NCBI GenBank assembly: GCA_951828515.1
Contig: OX639992.1
Span: forward strand, 2,830,217 to 2,894,216
DNA from: an uncultured Poribacteria bacterium
GTDB taxonomy: Bacteria > Poribacteria > WGA-4E > WGA-3G
DNA: 64,000 nt
Reading direction: 5' to 3'
Shown: positions 18,991-28,700 of the stretch, one piece after another
Layout of the letters: every line of letters begins with the position of its first letter
How positions within the stretch are numbered: the stretch's first letter is position 1
Translations under genes and position numbers: made by a program
The notes under the pieces: model-generated
What the model was told of the DNA's origin: nothing
Seen by the model: only the letters and a program-made list of their open reading frames with translations
Databases searched by the model: none

Positions 18991-19731
18991 TTGGACACAA
19001 AGCGCATCTGCCTCTGGTCGGGACCCCGCAACGTCTCAACCGCACTTATGTACGCCTTCGCACAACGCAGCGATACCGAAGTCATTGACGAACCCCTCTA
19101 CGCGCACTACCTCCATACAAAATACGGGGCACAGGCACTCGATAGCACACATCCCGGTGCAGTGGAAGTAATGGCATCCATGTCAACGGACGGCGCGCAC
19201 GTCATCGAAGAAGTAATCCTCGGACCCTGCGAGAAACCCGTGCTATTCATGAAACAGATGGCGCACCACCTCGTCAACATTGACCGGGGTTTCCTCCAAC
19301 AAACCCGCAACGTACTCCTGATCCGCGACCCGCGAGAGATGCTCCCGTCTCTCGCGAAGATCATCGGGACACCCACACTCGCCGACACGGGATTCAAGAC
19401 GCAACACGATCTCTTAACCGACTTACGCGCCGTAGGGCAATCCCCTTCAATCCTTGATGCGCGACTGTTATTAGAAAACCCGTCCAGTGTTTTATCGCAG
19501 TTATGCGAACGGATTGGGTTGCAATTTGAAACTTCCATGCTATCTTGGGAGGTAGGTGGCAACCCAGCGGACGGCGTATGGGCACCGTATTGGTATCAGA
19601 ACGTGCATCGGAGCACAGGATTTGCGCCGTATCGTCCGAAAGCGGAACCGTTTCCCGCGGAATTGGAAAACGTATTCGCCGTGTGTTCGGAGTATTATAA
19701 TGCTTTACGTAAAGACGCAATCGGCAATTAG
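18991..19731 (+). CDS. sulfotransferase-like protein (P-loop family)
   Basis: 246 residues from a TTG start at 18991, preceded by AAAGGA. The N-terminal SGPRNVSTALM occupies the place of the PAPS-binding loop of sulfotransferases, and VLLIRDPREMLPSL matches the second (3'-phosphate-binding) motif. It would transfer a sulfuryl group from PAPS, but the acceptor is unknown. Oddity: the stop codon is supplied by the decamer repeat that begins at 19722 (GCAATTAG), so the native C-terminus may have been altered by repeat insertion. Confidence 0.75.
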   Translation: MDTKRICLWSGPRNVSTALMYAFAQRSDTEVIDEPLYAHYLHTKYGAQALDSTHPGAVEVMASMSTDGAHVIEEVILGPCEKPVLFMKQMAHHLVNIDRGFLQQTRNVLLIRDPREMLPSLAKIIGTPTLADTGFKTQHDLLTDLRAVGQSPSILDARLLLENPSSVLSQLCERIGLQFETSMLSWEVGGNPADGVWAPYWYQNVHRSTGFAPYRPKAEPFPAELENVFAVCSEYYNALRKDAIGN

Positions 19732-19792
19732 CCGTCAGCCGTCAGCAATCAGCCGTCAGTGGTCAGCAATTAGCAATTATTTAGGAGCAAAT

Positions 19793-20155
19793 ATGCGAGA
19801 TTTCAGAGGGTTACAGGTGTGGGGAAGATCTCATCGGTTAACTCTAAAGATATACGAGTTAACATCGCAATTCCCTCGTGAAGAAACATATGGGCTTATA
19901 AGCCAAATCCGTCGCGCTTGTGCATCAATTCCAACAAACATCGCTGAGGGTTGTGGACGAGAAAGTCCTGCTGATTTCGCTCGTTTTCTTCAAATAGCAA
20001 TGGGTTCAGCCAGTGAAACCGAATATCTCATTCTCCTTGCTCACGACCTGAAATACCTCAATGCCAGCCAATGTACTGAGTTAATTGATACAATCATTAG
20101 CGTTAAGAAGATGTTAGCTGGTTTGCTGCGAAATATCAAAGCCAACAGCCAATAG
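19793..20155 (+). CDS. four-helix-bundle protein (23S rRNA IVS type)
   Basis: 120 residues from the ATG at 19793 (ribosome binding site TTAGGAGC). The sequence MRDFRGLQVW...TSQFPREETYGLISQIRRA...NIAEGCGR is the signature of the TIGR02436 / IVP four-helix bundle family, first seen inside intervening sequences of 23S rRNA. Here it is free-standing between two decamer-repeat blocks (19735-19780 and 20160-20270). Two broken paralogs lie at ~12665 and 40920. The function is unknown. Related bundles bind nucleic acid in diversity-generating retroelements (Avd), but no reverse transcriptase is present here. Confidence 0.9.
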   Translation: MRDFRGLQVWGRSHRLTLKIYELTSQFPREETYGLISQIRRACASIPTNIAEGCGRESPADFARFLQIAMGSASETEYLILLAHDLKYLNASQCTELIDTIISVKKMLAGLLRNIKANSQ

Positions 20156-20273
20156 TTTCTAAAAACCCGTATTTACCGACCGCTGACCGCTGACCGCTTC
20201 GCGCCTCTTGCTAATTGCTGACCGCTAATTGCTGACCGCTAATTGCTGACCGCTAATTGCTGACCGCTAATTG
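20156..20273. repeat. tandem decamer block (GACCGCTAATTGCT)n
   Basis: Four nearly perfect GCTAATTGCTGACC units run up to the stop codon of the UPF0182 gene, mirroring the block before the four-helix-bundle gene. Confidence 0.75.
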
Positions 20274-23200
20274 CTATTCCTCCTCCATCTTCTCAAGAAT
20301 CTGCTCGAGGAGCCGATCGCTATCCGCTTCCCGCTCACGATATTGCTGGACTAACTCCGTCAACGTTGACGGCTTCTCACCATTCGCTGGCGTTTCAGCA
20401 TTCATCGGGATCCCCAGCAGCAGCATATTCAACGCCTCATCGAACGTCTGCGCCGGTACCGCCTCGAGTTCATTCGATCCCGCTTTCAGGACCACCATCT
20501 CTAACTTCGGACGCCGCGGTTTATCATCATCCCCATTTTCACCCTCCGGCTTTTTCGCTTGCAGATAGATCGCCTCAAGATAGAACAGCGCGTCCTCAAT
20601 CGGAATAATCAACAGATTGCCCCGAATCACATCGTTCGCCGCTTGCCAACCGCGCTGTTGATCGCCGGTCTTCTTATTAATATCGTCCTCGACCTGCGTC
20701 GGTCCCGCGACCCCCGCATTCTCAGGTAACACATAAACGATGCGCTCACCATAATGCGGCGGATCGCAGCGTGCCACCATCCACGCCTTCAACTGCTTCT
20801 CCCGATCCCGTGGCGCGAATGGAATCACATTCACAAACTCGACCTGCGTCTCACCCGGCAACTTCAGCATAGCGTAGTAAGGCATCATCTCCTGATCCGC
20901 CTCTGAAGAGTAGTATGCCTCTTTCGGTATCGACCACGGGTTCCTATTATCATAAAACCCGCTCGCTTGCCGATAATAATTGCCGTAGAGTTTCGCTTGG
21001 ATCCGGGTCAGATAGTCGGGATACCGCAAGTGCGCCGCCAGCCCGTCCGGCATCTCGGATAGTGATTTAAAGAGATTTGGAAACGCTTGCTGGTAGGTTT
21101 GCATCACGGCTTCGTCTGCGTCATTTTTCTTGATGGCGTAGAAATCCACCGCACCGGTGTAAGCGTTGACGACAGCGACACCGGCATTTCGGATGTAGTT
21201 AAACGTATCGAAATCCGGCTCCTCATATAACTCGCTATCTGTAAGTCGCGTCTTATCGTCCACATACATCTGCGCATTCGGATAATACCGACTCGTCACA
21301 TAGAAGTCGATGATCCAGTACAACTGTTCGTCGTTAATCACAATATACGGGTCGGGATCGTAATTCAGGAAGGGTGCTATATAAGAAACACGGTCTTTAA
21401 CGAGGCGGTTGTTTCGGCGGGTACCGATCCGTCGGCGGAACATAATTTGGCTCTCCGGGGTCAATTTCTCTGAAATGAGGATCGGGAAGAAATCGAATCG
21501 GAGTGCGAAACAGAGTCGCCGGAACCAACCCCCTAAAGGCACACCACCGTCCCCGGTGTATGTATGCTGCATCCATTCAGGTATTTCTCGGGGTTCCACA
21601 ACGCTGTCAACACTTTCGGTATCCGAATTGCGTCCAGCACTATTTGCCTCGCGATCGGTGTTCACAATCATGTAATTGCGGATCATCTCACCGTAGTAAA
21701 TCTGTGGATACGACACTTTTAGTTCTTTGTATGCGCTATCTATCGGTGTATCCTTGACCCAGAGTTTCGGTAGACCTTCACCGACAAACTCGTTCACCGG
21801 CGCGACGCAGACCCCATAGCCGTGCGTAAATGAACGCAAATCCGTTTTCAGACGGTCCCACCCCGTAATCTCGGCACCGGGATCAATTTCGCGGGCGGCT
21901 ATCAGGACCTGCCGATATTCGCCGTCTACTGTGTATCTATCGACATCGGTATACGGATGGAAGTTGTAATGCGGTTTAATCTGCGTCTCTCGGAGTGCCT
22001 CGTACAGCACGCGTCGATCCCAAATCTGGATATTTTTCTTGACTTCGGCGTTCTCTGTTATCATTTCCAGCGTTGCAATCCCAGGCTCTTGATCGACCCT
22101 CACAATCTCATCGAGATCAAAGGCGAGACGTGTCTCTTCGATATGCCTCTGTAAGTACCGTCCTTCCTTGAGAAACGGTTCCACACGCATACGTGCCACA
22201 TGGAGTCCCAACGGATATGCGTGGATCAGCAGCACGTAACTCAATCCCCACACCGCCACGGTCACATACCACAACAGCCGTTTCCGCCAGAAGATGTTAA
22301 TTACGATAACAATTGCGATGCCTATCAGCACACCGCAATAAATCTTTGTGGCGCCAGCAAGGTGAAAGTCCACGTAAAATAAGCCGTGAAGCGTCCGCAA
22401 CCCATTCGTCAACGGTTGCGTATAAACCTTGTCCCAGAGGTTCACATAACTCCGCCACCCGTTGACGATCAATAGTAACAGCCATAAAACCGAGCCGTGG
22501 AAGATGATGTGTCGTTTCACACGCGCCATCGTGTGCGCGTCTCGACGGTAATAAAAATTATACAGCAATCCGACAACAACGCACGTTACCCACAGCGTTA
22601 TCTCTATCCAGAGGCTCATCCATCGGTAGAGCGGGAAACTAAAGAGGTAGAAATTCCGGTCCATCCCGAAGTGGAGAGATCCCTCTGCCGCGCTCCCTTC
22701 TTCGCTGGCGAGGTTTTCTAACCTCGCTACCGCTGCCGCGCTCCCTTCTTCGGTGGCGAGGTTTCCTAACCTCGCTACCGCTGCGTCGGGCTGATTTAAA
22801 TACCGGAGCACTATATCGTCCAACAGGAGCATCGGTATGGCGAGCAGAAGTGCCGCAATCAGCGTGATACAGATGACCACCCGATGGAAAGAGAAGGTCT
22901 GCGTATGTGTCCACCGTCGAAACTCGCGGGATTCCGGACACAAGATATGCGCGATCGCCGTGTTGGCGTTCATAAATCCAGCCGCGACGATGAAACAGAT
23001 ACCGAAGAAACCCCACCGGACCTTCTGGAGTCCCCAGAACACATCGGCATGTCCGACGTTTTCGAACCAGAGGTGTTCTGTATAGAGATGTGCCAAAGGG
23101 AAGAAGCAGCTGAGCGCGATCAGCGCACTCAGCGTCCAGAGCAGATACGCCTGCAATTTGGTGTGGACACCGCGCCGCCAGTAACCGCTCTGGCGATACC

Positions 23201-23279
23201 GAAAGATGCCCCATATTAAGGTAACACCGATAAGGAGTGTACTTAAAAGTAACTGTGCGATGGCAATATCTGCTGTCAT
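20274..23279 (-). CDS. UPF0182 family membrane protein with palindrome-derived insert
   Basis: 1001 residues from the ATG at 23279, preceded by GGAGG with 9-nt spacing. An upstream in-frame start is less likely. The N-terminal ~330 residues hold about seven membrane helices. The remainder is a large outer domain with the family segments DPYIVINDEQLYWIIDFY and YYAMLKLPGE. The function of the family is unknown. Oddity: between membrane helices, around residues 180-215, there are two copies of a 16-residue unit containing VARLxNLA. They are encoded by a 48-bp tandem duplication (about 22685-22780) that contains family B palindromes. Confidence 0.9.
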   Translation of the reverse strand: MTADIAIAQLLLSTLLIGVTLIWGIFRYRQSGYWRRGVHTKLQAYLLWTLSALIALSCFFPLAHLYTEHLWFENVGHADVFWGLQKVRWGFFGICFIVAAGFMNANTAIAHILCPESREFRRWTHTQTFSFHRVVICITLIAALLLAIPMLLLDDIVLRYLNQPDAAVARLGNLATEEGSAAAVARLENLASEEGSAAEGSLHFGMDRNFYLFSFPLYRWMSLWIEITLWVTCVVVGLLYNFYYRRDAHTMARVKRHIIFHGSVLWLLLLIVNGWRSYVNLWDKVYTQPLTNGLRTLHGLFYVDFHLAGATKIYCGVLIGIAIVIVINIFWRKRLLWYVTVAVWGLSYVLLIHAYPLGLHVARMRVEPFLKEGRYLQRHIEETRLAFDLDEIVRVDQEPGIATLEMITENAEVKKNIQIWDRRVLYEALRETQIKPHYNFHPYTDVDRYTVDGEYRQVLIAAREIDPGAEITGWDRLKTDLRSFTHGYGVCVAPVNEFVGEGLPKLWVKDTPIDSAYKELKVSYPQIYYGEMIRNYMIVNTDREANSAGRNSDTESVDSVVEPREIPEWMQHTYTGDGGVPLGGWFRRLCFALRFDFFPILISEKLTPESQIMFRRRIGTRRNNRLVKDRVSYIAPFLNYDPDPYIVINDEQLYWIIDFYVTSRYYPNAQMYVDDKTRLTDSELYEEPDFDTFNYIRNAGVAVVNAYTGAVDFYAIKKNDADEAVMQTYQQAFPNLFKSLSEMPDGLAAHLRYPDYLTRIQAKLYGNYYRQASGFYDNRNPWSIPKEAYYSSEADQEMMPYYAMLKLPGETQVEFVNVIPFAPRDREKQLKAWMVARCDPPHYGERIVYVLPENAGVAGPTQVEDDINKKTGDQQRGWQAANDVIRGNLLIIPIEDALFYLEAIYLQAKKPEGENGDDDKPRRPKLEMVVLKAGSNELEAVPAQTFDEALNMLLLGIPMNAETPANGEKPSTLTELVQQYREREADSDRLLEQILEKMEEE
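22685..22780. repeat. family B palindromes duplicated inside a coding gene
   Basis: Two GGCGAGGTT..AACCTCG palindromes, 48 bp apart, lie in frame in the UPF0182 gene and add about 32 residues to a loop. In the minus-strand sense they read GGTAGCGAGGTTAGGAAACC. Confidence 0.85.
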
Positions 23280-23294
23280 GGTGAAATGCCTCCT

Positions 23295-23326
23295 ATGAAA
23301 CATTATAGCATAGTTGCCGAGGCTTC
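23295..23326 (-). promoter_or_regulatory. promoter of the UPF0182 gene
   Basis: On the minus strand: TTGCGA, 17 bp, TATAAT with a TGC extended -10, followed by GGAGG and the ATG. This supports the start at 23279. Confidence 0.65.
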
Positions 23327-23329
23327 GCA

Positions 23330-23530
23330 AATTTGTCAGAATCAGGATTTACAGGATTTAGGGATTTTCAGGATGAGAAGGGATTCTTGATTGGAAAGCG
23401 TTCTCACGCCGTAGGTCGGGTAGAGCGATGAAGTCCCCAGGATCTTTCAGGTTACCCACAAATGTCTCCTTTTTCATGACACATTCAGAAAAATAGACAC
23501 AGCGAAACCCGACACTCCACTGCCCTGTGA
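23330..23530. repeat. GGATTTTCAGG run plus GTAGGTCGGGT inverted repeat
   Basis: A GTCAGAATCAGGATTT-type repeat at 23336-23374, then GTAGGTCGGGTAGAGC (23411) whose partner GCGAAACCCGAC is at about 23501. The copy near 39713 reads GTTGGGT/ACCCAAC, so the pair has changed on both arms. A 63-codon minus-strand frame here lies within repeats and is not called. Confidence 0.55.
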
Positions 23531-23589
23531 GAATGCGGCAGGTTTCCAACGATGCAATCCGGGTCCTCCGCGATTCAGGAAATTATTGC

Positions 23590-23620
23590 TTGACATTTAC
23601 CAGCCACCTCCGTTAAAATA
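23590..23620 (+). promoter_or_regulatory. promoter of the small coiled-coil gene
   Basis: TTGACA, 17-18 bp, TTAAAAT, then GAGGAGGC and the ATG at 23640. Confidence 0.6.
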
Positions 23621-23639
23621 TAACAGAGGAGGCATTTCC

Positions 23640-23918
23640 ATGGCGAATCATTTCAACGACTTACTGCTACAAACCCTAAAACAGATAAACGTCCGACTCG
23701 ATCGCCTTGATGGACGCATGGACCGTTTGACGGACGAAAAAGCCGATAAAACGGATCTCGACGTGACGAACGAAAAGTTAGACACCCTTAGTGGAGATGT
23801 TCGGGACCTTGGACGCCGTATGGACCAACTCGAGGGTGGGATTGGAACCCTCAAATGGATAATAGGGGCTGAAGTCGCCGTTATCGGCGTGATTCTCGCC
23901 TTCATCAAAGCGTGCTAA
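23640..23918 (+). CDS. small coiled-coil protein with C-terminal membrane anchor
   Basis: 92 residues from the ATG at 23640, with AGAGGAGGC just upstream. It starts without a signal peptide. Residues 10-65 are heptad coiled coil (RLDRLDGRMDRL and later GRRMDQLEGGI). A single membrane helix (WIIGAEVAVIGVILAFIKA) ends the chain, as in tail-anchored XhlA-like or DUF1640-like proteins. It has its own promoter. The role is unknown. Confidence 0.7.
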   Translation: MANHFNDLLLQTLKQINVRLDRLDGRMDRLTDEKADKTDLDVTNEKLDTLSGDVRDLGRRMDQLEGGIGTLKWIIGAEVAVIGVILAFIKAC

Positions 23919-23980
23919 CAGTTCCCTTCCACAAATTCTACGGATTCAAACGATGAAACTAAAAATCGTCATTCACAACT

Positions 23981-24181
23981 CTTTGGTAGGAGGGAACTCC
24001 GCTTCCCGATTCTTCTCCGATCTCTTTGGTAGGAGGGAACTCCGCTTCCCGACTCTTCTCCGATCTCTTTGGTAGGAGGGAATTCCGCTTCCCGACTCTT
24101 CTCTTTGGTAGGAGGGAACTCCGCTTCCCGACTCTTCTCCGATCTCTTTGGTAGGAGGGAATTCCGATTCCCGACTCTTCT
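23981..24181. repeat. five tandem REPs upstream of the RAYT (family A)
   Basis: Units start at 23981, 24024, 24067, 24103 and 24146, with periods of 43, 43, 36 and 43 bp. Each contains GGTAGGAG, then a GGGAA..TTCCC hairpin and GACTCTTCTC. All are in the same orientation. Inverted copies follow the gene. Confidence 0.9.
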
Positions 24182-24195
24182 CGAAAGAGAAAAAA

Positions 24196-24678
24196 ATGAA
24201 TAAAACGCTCCAAACTCTAAACAAAGGACATCATCAATTACGCAAAGGTAGGCAGTCAATACAGGGTGCCTATTATTCCGTGACACTCGCGACTGAGAAC
24301 AGAAACCCTCTCCTGACAACCCCCGGAACACCAGACATCATTTTTCAATGCTTCGATTGGTTGGAAACGAATGAACGTCTCCAGTGGATATGTGTTATGA
24401 TCATGCCGGACCACATCCATGCTGTATTCCAACTCGGAAACAAACAGACTTTATCTCAACTCATGCAATCTTTGAAGCGGTATACTGCTACACAGATTAA
24501 CACCCATCTCACCCGAAAAGGGTCTCTTTGGCAGGAAAATTATTACGACCACGGTATCCGCCGTGATGAATCCTTGAACAAAATTGTCCGGTACTGCTAT
24601 GAGAATCCTGTAAGAAAGGGATTAGTGGAGGCTGCCCGCGATTATCCGTATTGGCGATGTAAATATGAAATGGAATGA
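24196..24678 (+). CDS. REP-associated tyrosine transposase (RAYT), copy A
   Basis: 160 residues from the ATG at 24196. Y1 single-strand DNA transposase-like (PF01797 type): N-terminal KGHHQLRKGRQSI, HUH metal site in MIMPDHIHAVF, and the RYCYENPVRKGLV/YWRCKYEM C-terminus typical of RAYTs. RAYTs cleave and move REP palindromes as single strands. Here the gene is bracketed by five direct family A palindromes upstream and inverted ones downstream, the arrangement of a complete REP/RAYT unit. The start follows AAAGAGA. Confidence 0.92.
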   Translation: MNKTLQTLNKGHHQLRKGRQSIQGAYYSVTLATENRNPLLTTPGTPDIIFQCFDWLETNERLQWICVMIMPDHIHAVFQLGNKQTLSQLMQSLKRYTATQINTHLTRKGSLWQENYYDHGIRRDESLNKIVRYCYENPVRKGLVEAARDYPYWRCKYEME

Positions 24679-24679
24679 A

Positions 24680-24800
24680 GAGTCGGGAATCGGAGTTCCC
24701 TCCTACCAAAGAGATCGGAGAAGAGTCGGGAATCGGAGTTCCCTCCTACCAAAGAGATCGGAGAAGAGTCGGGAATCGGAGTTCCCTCCTACAGGAGAGG
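24680..24800. repeat. three inverted family A REPs after the RAYT
   Basis: Copies at 24680, 24723 and 24766, 43-bp period, in the opposite orientation to the upstream array. The first starts 2 bp after the RAYT stop codon. Confidence 0.9.
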
Positions 24801-24818
24801 GGTTGGAATGAACAACAA

Positions 24819-24928
24819 TGAGAATCCTGTGAGAAAGGGATTAGTGGAGGCTGCCCGCGATTATCCGTATTGGCGGTGTAAATATGAAATGGAATGAAGA
24901 GTCGGGAAGCGGAGTTCCCTCCTACCGG
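24819..24928 (+). pseudogene. duplicated 3' tail of the RAYT with its REP
   Basis: About 79 bp nearly identical to the last 27 codons of the RAYT (ENPVRKGLVEAARDYPYWRC), with few differences, followed by one more family A palindrome (24899-24928). There is no start or HUH motif, so it is not a gene. It records a local duplication of the gene end together with its REP. Confidence 0.85.
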
Positions 24929-25012
24929 CAATGGCATAAGGTTTGACACCCCTCCACATCGGTGTTATAAAGGGCAGCCATCACATTTGAATCCTGATTC
25001 AGACAAAAAAAT

Positions 25013-25315
25013 TTGACAAAATACATCTGTTACGCTATAATTAACATTAATTCAACCGCAAGAACGCCGAAATGCGCGTTTTTTACACCGTGTTGAAAGA
25101 AAATACTTGACAAGAATACCCAATTTCGGTAAAATTCCTACTTATGAAAAAACGTCTTGACTTTTTTTCGTAACTATTTTACAATTATGGGTGTTAAAAA
25201 GGGTATAGAAGATAAGGAGACCGAATCCTCGCCAAAAAATCGAGAATCGGAACGCTCCAGCCCAAATACATTTTTTCAAGGAAAACTTGACAAAAAACGC
25301 AACTCGGGATACAAT
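25013..25315 (+). promoter_or_regulatory. array of four sigma70-type promoters
   Basis: Four matches with exact 17-bp spacing: TTGACA/TATAAT (25013-25041), TTGACA/TAAAAT (25107-25135), TTGACT/TACAAT (25157-25185) and TTGACA/TACAAT (25287-25315). All point at the lamin-tail gene. No gene lies between them. The first is a perfect consensus. Confidence 0.7.
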
Positions 25316-25390
25316 TAACCTATCATATTGTATACGGGTCGTAACGCTCGGGAAATCCAACAGGATTTTCTTCAAGGTTTATTTACACTT

Positions 25391-25700
25391 AACAACGTTT
25401 ATACAAGTGGTTTGGCTCAACGTATAGTGATGTGTTACACAACACTGTAAAGCGAGAACCCCGAACCCGAATTTTCAGGCGTGTTCCGAAGGCAGCTACC
25501 ATTGGTAGAGGAGGTTCCCTAACCTCATAGACTTCAAAGTCACGCACTAAGGTTAGTTCAGAATAGATTTCATCCCTGAAAATCTGTTCTTACTGTTTGA
25601 TAATAAAGCACACGATGTGAAGTGTGCCGGGGCAAGAATCCCTACTGCCCCACGATATACGAATGTATTTTAGTTTGATTTAAATGGAGGAAAATTAGTA
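25391..25700 (+). ncRNA. conserved structured leader of lamin-tail gene 1
   Basis: About 310 nt conserved with 30426-30735 ahead of paralog 2. Possible stems: CTACC/GGTAG (25497-25510; in copy 2 CTGCC/GGTAG, a base pair kept as a wobble), AGATTT/AAATCT with an outer AGAA/TTCT, GCACAC/GTGTGC (25608-25627) and GGGGCA/TGCCCC (25629-25651). TTCAG before the second stem can pair with CTGAA in its loop. It ends at the ATG with GGAGGAAAATTAGT. It matches no riboswitch I know. Confidence 0.5.
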
Positions 25701-28700
25701 ATGTTGTCTAATAAATGGACATTTTCCTTAACGAGTTTAGTTGTAATTTTGGTGCTGGCACTTGTTGCACCTTCCGCCATGGCGGGCGAATTCGGCGTGT
25801 CGCTGAGTGTAGGCTCAGGCGTTGATGCAAGTTCTGAAGGCGAAATCCAAGTTGACCGCACAATTGATCCTGATGACACTGGTGCTCTTAATGCGGGTGA
25901 TGTTGTTATTATGATTCGCACGGATCAAGTTGTGGATCTTCAGTCTGACACTAATCAGTCTGCTACCGGTGATGATGCTGTAGCAAGTGGGACTATGCTT
26001 GGCAAGGATGATTTTATGGTCATTGCCTACAATGAATTTGGAGGCACCGAAGCGGTACCAACGCTTAATAACGTGACTGCGGTTCCCGAAGCCGACGGTA
26101 AAAACTTCATGGCGACCTTAAATGTGCCTGGTACAGCCGTGACACGGGTTCTTGTATACCTTGCAAAGCACAAGATTGAACTCGCCGATCCGAGAGCCCA
26201 GCTGAATGACGATGGCACGAGAAAAGCTGATGGTCAAAGTGCTGAAGCGTCCCTAACGATCCATTACGTAGCTGCAGATGGCACTGATCCGGATACTCCA
26301 GATGATAACATGAGTGATCCGACAGTGTATTCTATTCGGAGAGCCGCGGATCCGTTGCTCCCTGTCAAAGATGCGACAGTAGATGTTATCATCCTTCTCA
26401 GTGAAAAGCCGCATGAGTTCAAGAAGGCTCATGTGGATGTCACCAACGCTACGTGGGGCGATCCTGTCGCTTTGGTGGCATTAGATGAAGATGAAAATGG
26501 TGTTGATAATACTGATGGTAATGCAGATGACATGCCATCTACGGGTCGAGACGATATGCTGTATCCGTATGCATTGACGATTACGCCTACGTATAAGACT
26601 AAGGACGACATCGTCGTAAAAGTCAAAGCGTTTTCGGATCAGGTTTTGCCGACTGCCAACGAGTATGATGTCCCTTCACGGGAATCAGATTATGTTGAAG
26701 GTGAGGACAAACTGACGATCAAGGTTGGTAAAGAGGATCTCGCTGACAAGGATGCGGGTATCCGTATCGCCATTCCAGAGAAGATCGTCGTTGCGGCATC
26801 TGGCTACTTAGTCGTTGCCAAAGATGATGCCGATGGCGACGACAACCATGACAAACGGACGGACTCGACGCAGGTCGAATATGCTGGCGATCCGACGAAG
26901 GATCCAGCTGTGACGACGGTGCGTGCGCCGAATCTTCAAACCTACAACATCATCAAGGCGGGTTTACCGAACTTAGAGACGTTTCTTGCCAATGGGGGTG
27001 TCATTGATGTTGTGAGTCCACATGCTGGACTGATTATCAGTGAAGTGATGTGGGGTTCAGATGCGAGTCTGGGTTCAGGTAATGCTAAGCTGGATCCGAC
27101 GGACAACCAATGGATTGAGTTGTATAATCCGGGTGCCAAGTATACAACGGTGAAAGAGGATGATGCGACGGCAGCGCTTGAAGCGACGTATCTTGTCTTC
27201 TACCGTCCGAATGAAACGCCCCCCGCGAAGACGGCAGCCGTAGCAGCAACCGCGACGACAGCAGCTGTGCCAGCTGCGTTGCCAGCGGGAGTTACTGACC
27301 GTATCGGCACGATAGATGACAAAGGTGGGTATTGGTCGATCGCGGGTAAAGGTCAGAGTGGTCGAACGGGTCAAGGCGAATTCGCAACAGATTTAGTGGC
27401 TGTTATTCCGACACAACCTGTGGTTTCGATGTATCGTGTGATGGTTCCTTCGACGGCAGCAGGAGCAGCAGCGGGAGCGATGATGCCTGCGTATGGTAAC
27501 ACATCAGCAGCGTGGATGGCGTCAACACCACCCGCGGTTAACTTCAGGTCTGGTGCGGTAGGCGTCCGAATCGGGAGTCCCGGTGCGGGACGTCTTGTCA
27601 CGGCAGCCGAAACAGCAGCCGCAGCAGCCGCCGCGAAAGCGAAAGCTGACGCAGCCGCCGCAGCAGCCGCGAAAGCCTCGGATACGTCCGTCTCGATGCC
27701 GAAGGTGGGTCAAATCTACATCAGTGAACTGATGGTCGCTGGGGGTGGCACATTGCCACAGTGGATTGAGATCTCCAACGGTTCGCGGAGTGAACAGGTG
27801 AATCTGAGCGGTTGGACGCTGACGGTCAATAACGCCGCAGCAGATGCCGATGTCTCGGTGAGTTCGATAACGCTGACGATTCCCGAAGGTACGAAGATTG
27901 ATCCGAGTGGTCAGCACGATACCCCATCAACGGTCCTGGTCGTCACCGAACAGGGACGTAATAACCTCAGTGGTGCGGATGCCGCCGGTCAGGTGCTGAA
28001 CCTTTGGGACAGCAATCAGACGGAGTTGATTCTCGGTGGTATCACGAAACGTCGGTATGCGTTATTGAGCGATATGGCGTTCCAGATCACACTCGCACCG
28101 CCGGTGCCGATAGTTGTTCCTGCGGCGAAAGCCGCCGCGCCAACGACGGCAGCTGAGATCGCAGCGAAGAGAACCGCAGACGCAGCGAAGAAAGTCGCTG
28201 ATGCGAAAGAAGCCGCCGCTCGCGTAGCCGCAACCGATACCGTGGGTAACCTCGGTGCCGATGGTGCTGCTGCTTGGGCATTGCCGATGGATGACAGTGG
28301 TGCGCGGAGTTCGATTCTCCGTAGCCACGTGCAAGTCTCAGTCGGTCCTGCGGAACCCGAAGACGGCACGATGATGGATTCTTGGGGTCTCGCCTCAGAG
28401 ACGAGTTTCGCACAAGTGACACATATCCGTGCGAGCAGCTACTACGGTGCTGCGAACGATGTCGGTACCCCCGGCTTCCGTGCGGGTGGTGCATTGCCTG
28501 TCGAACTTTCCCACTTCCGTCCGGCACGTCAGGAGACTGGCGCAGTGGTGATTACCTGGTCTACGCAGTCAGAGCTGAACAACGCTGGATTCTTCATCAA
28601 GCGTTCGCAGCAACGCGACGGCGAGTTCAAGGTCATCAATGCGACGATGGTTCCGGGTGCTGGCACAAGTAGTGAAAAGCAGTTCTATACCTACACGGAT

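Noticed and set aside
19793-20155. Accessory protein (Avd) of a diversity-generating retroelement
   Set aside because: The fold is similar, but there is no reverse transcriptase, template repeat or variable repeat in the window.
23358-23549. Open frame of 63 codons on the minus strand
   Set aside because: It covers the GTAGGTCGGGT element and GGATTTTCAGG repeats and has no independent support.
25391-25700. Cyclic-di-GMP (GEMM) or cobalamin riboswitch
   Set aside because: Short matches such as CACGCACTAAGG and TACTGCCCC were noted, but the order and key conserved bases of either class are absent.
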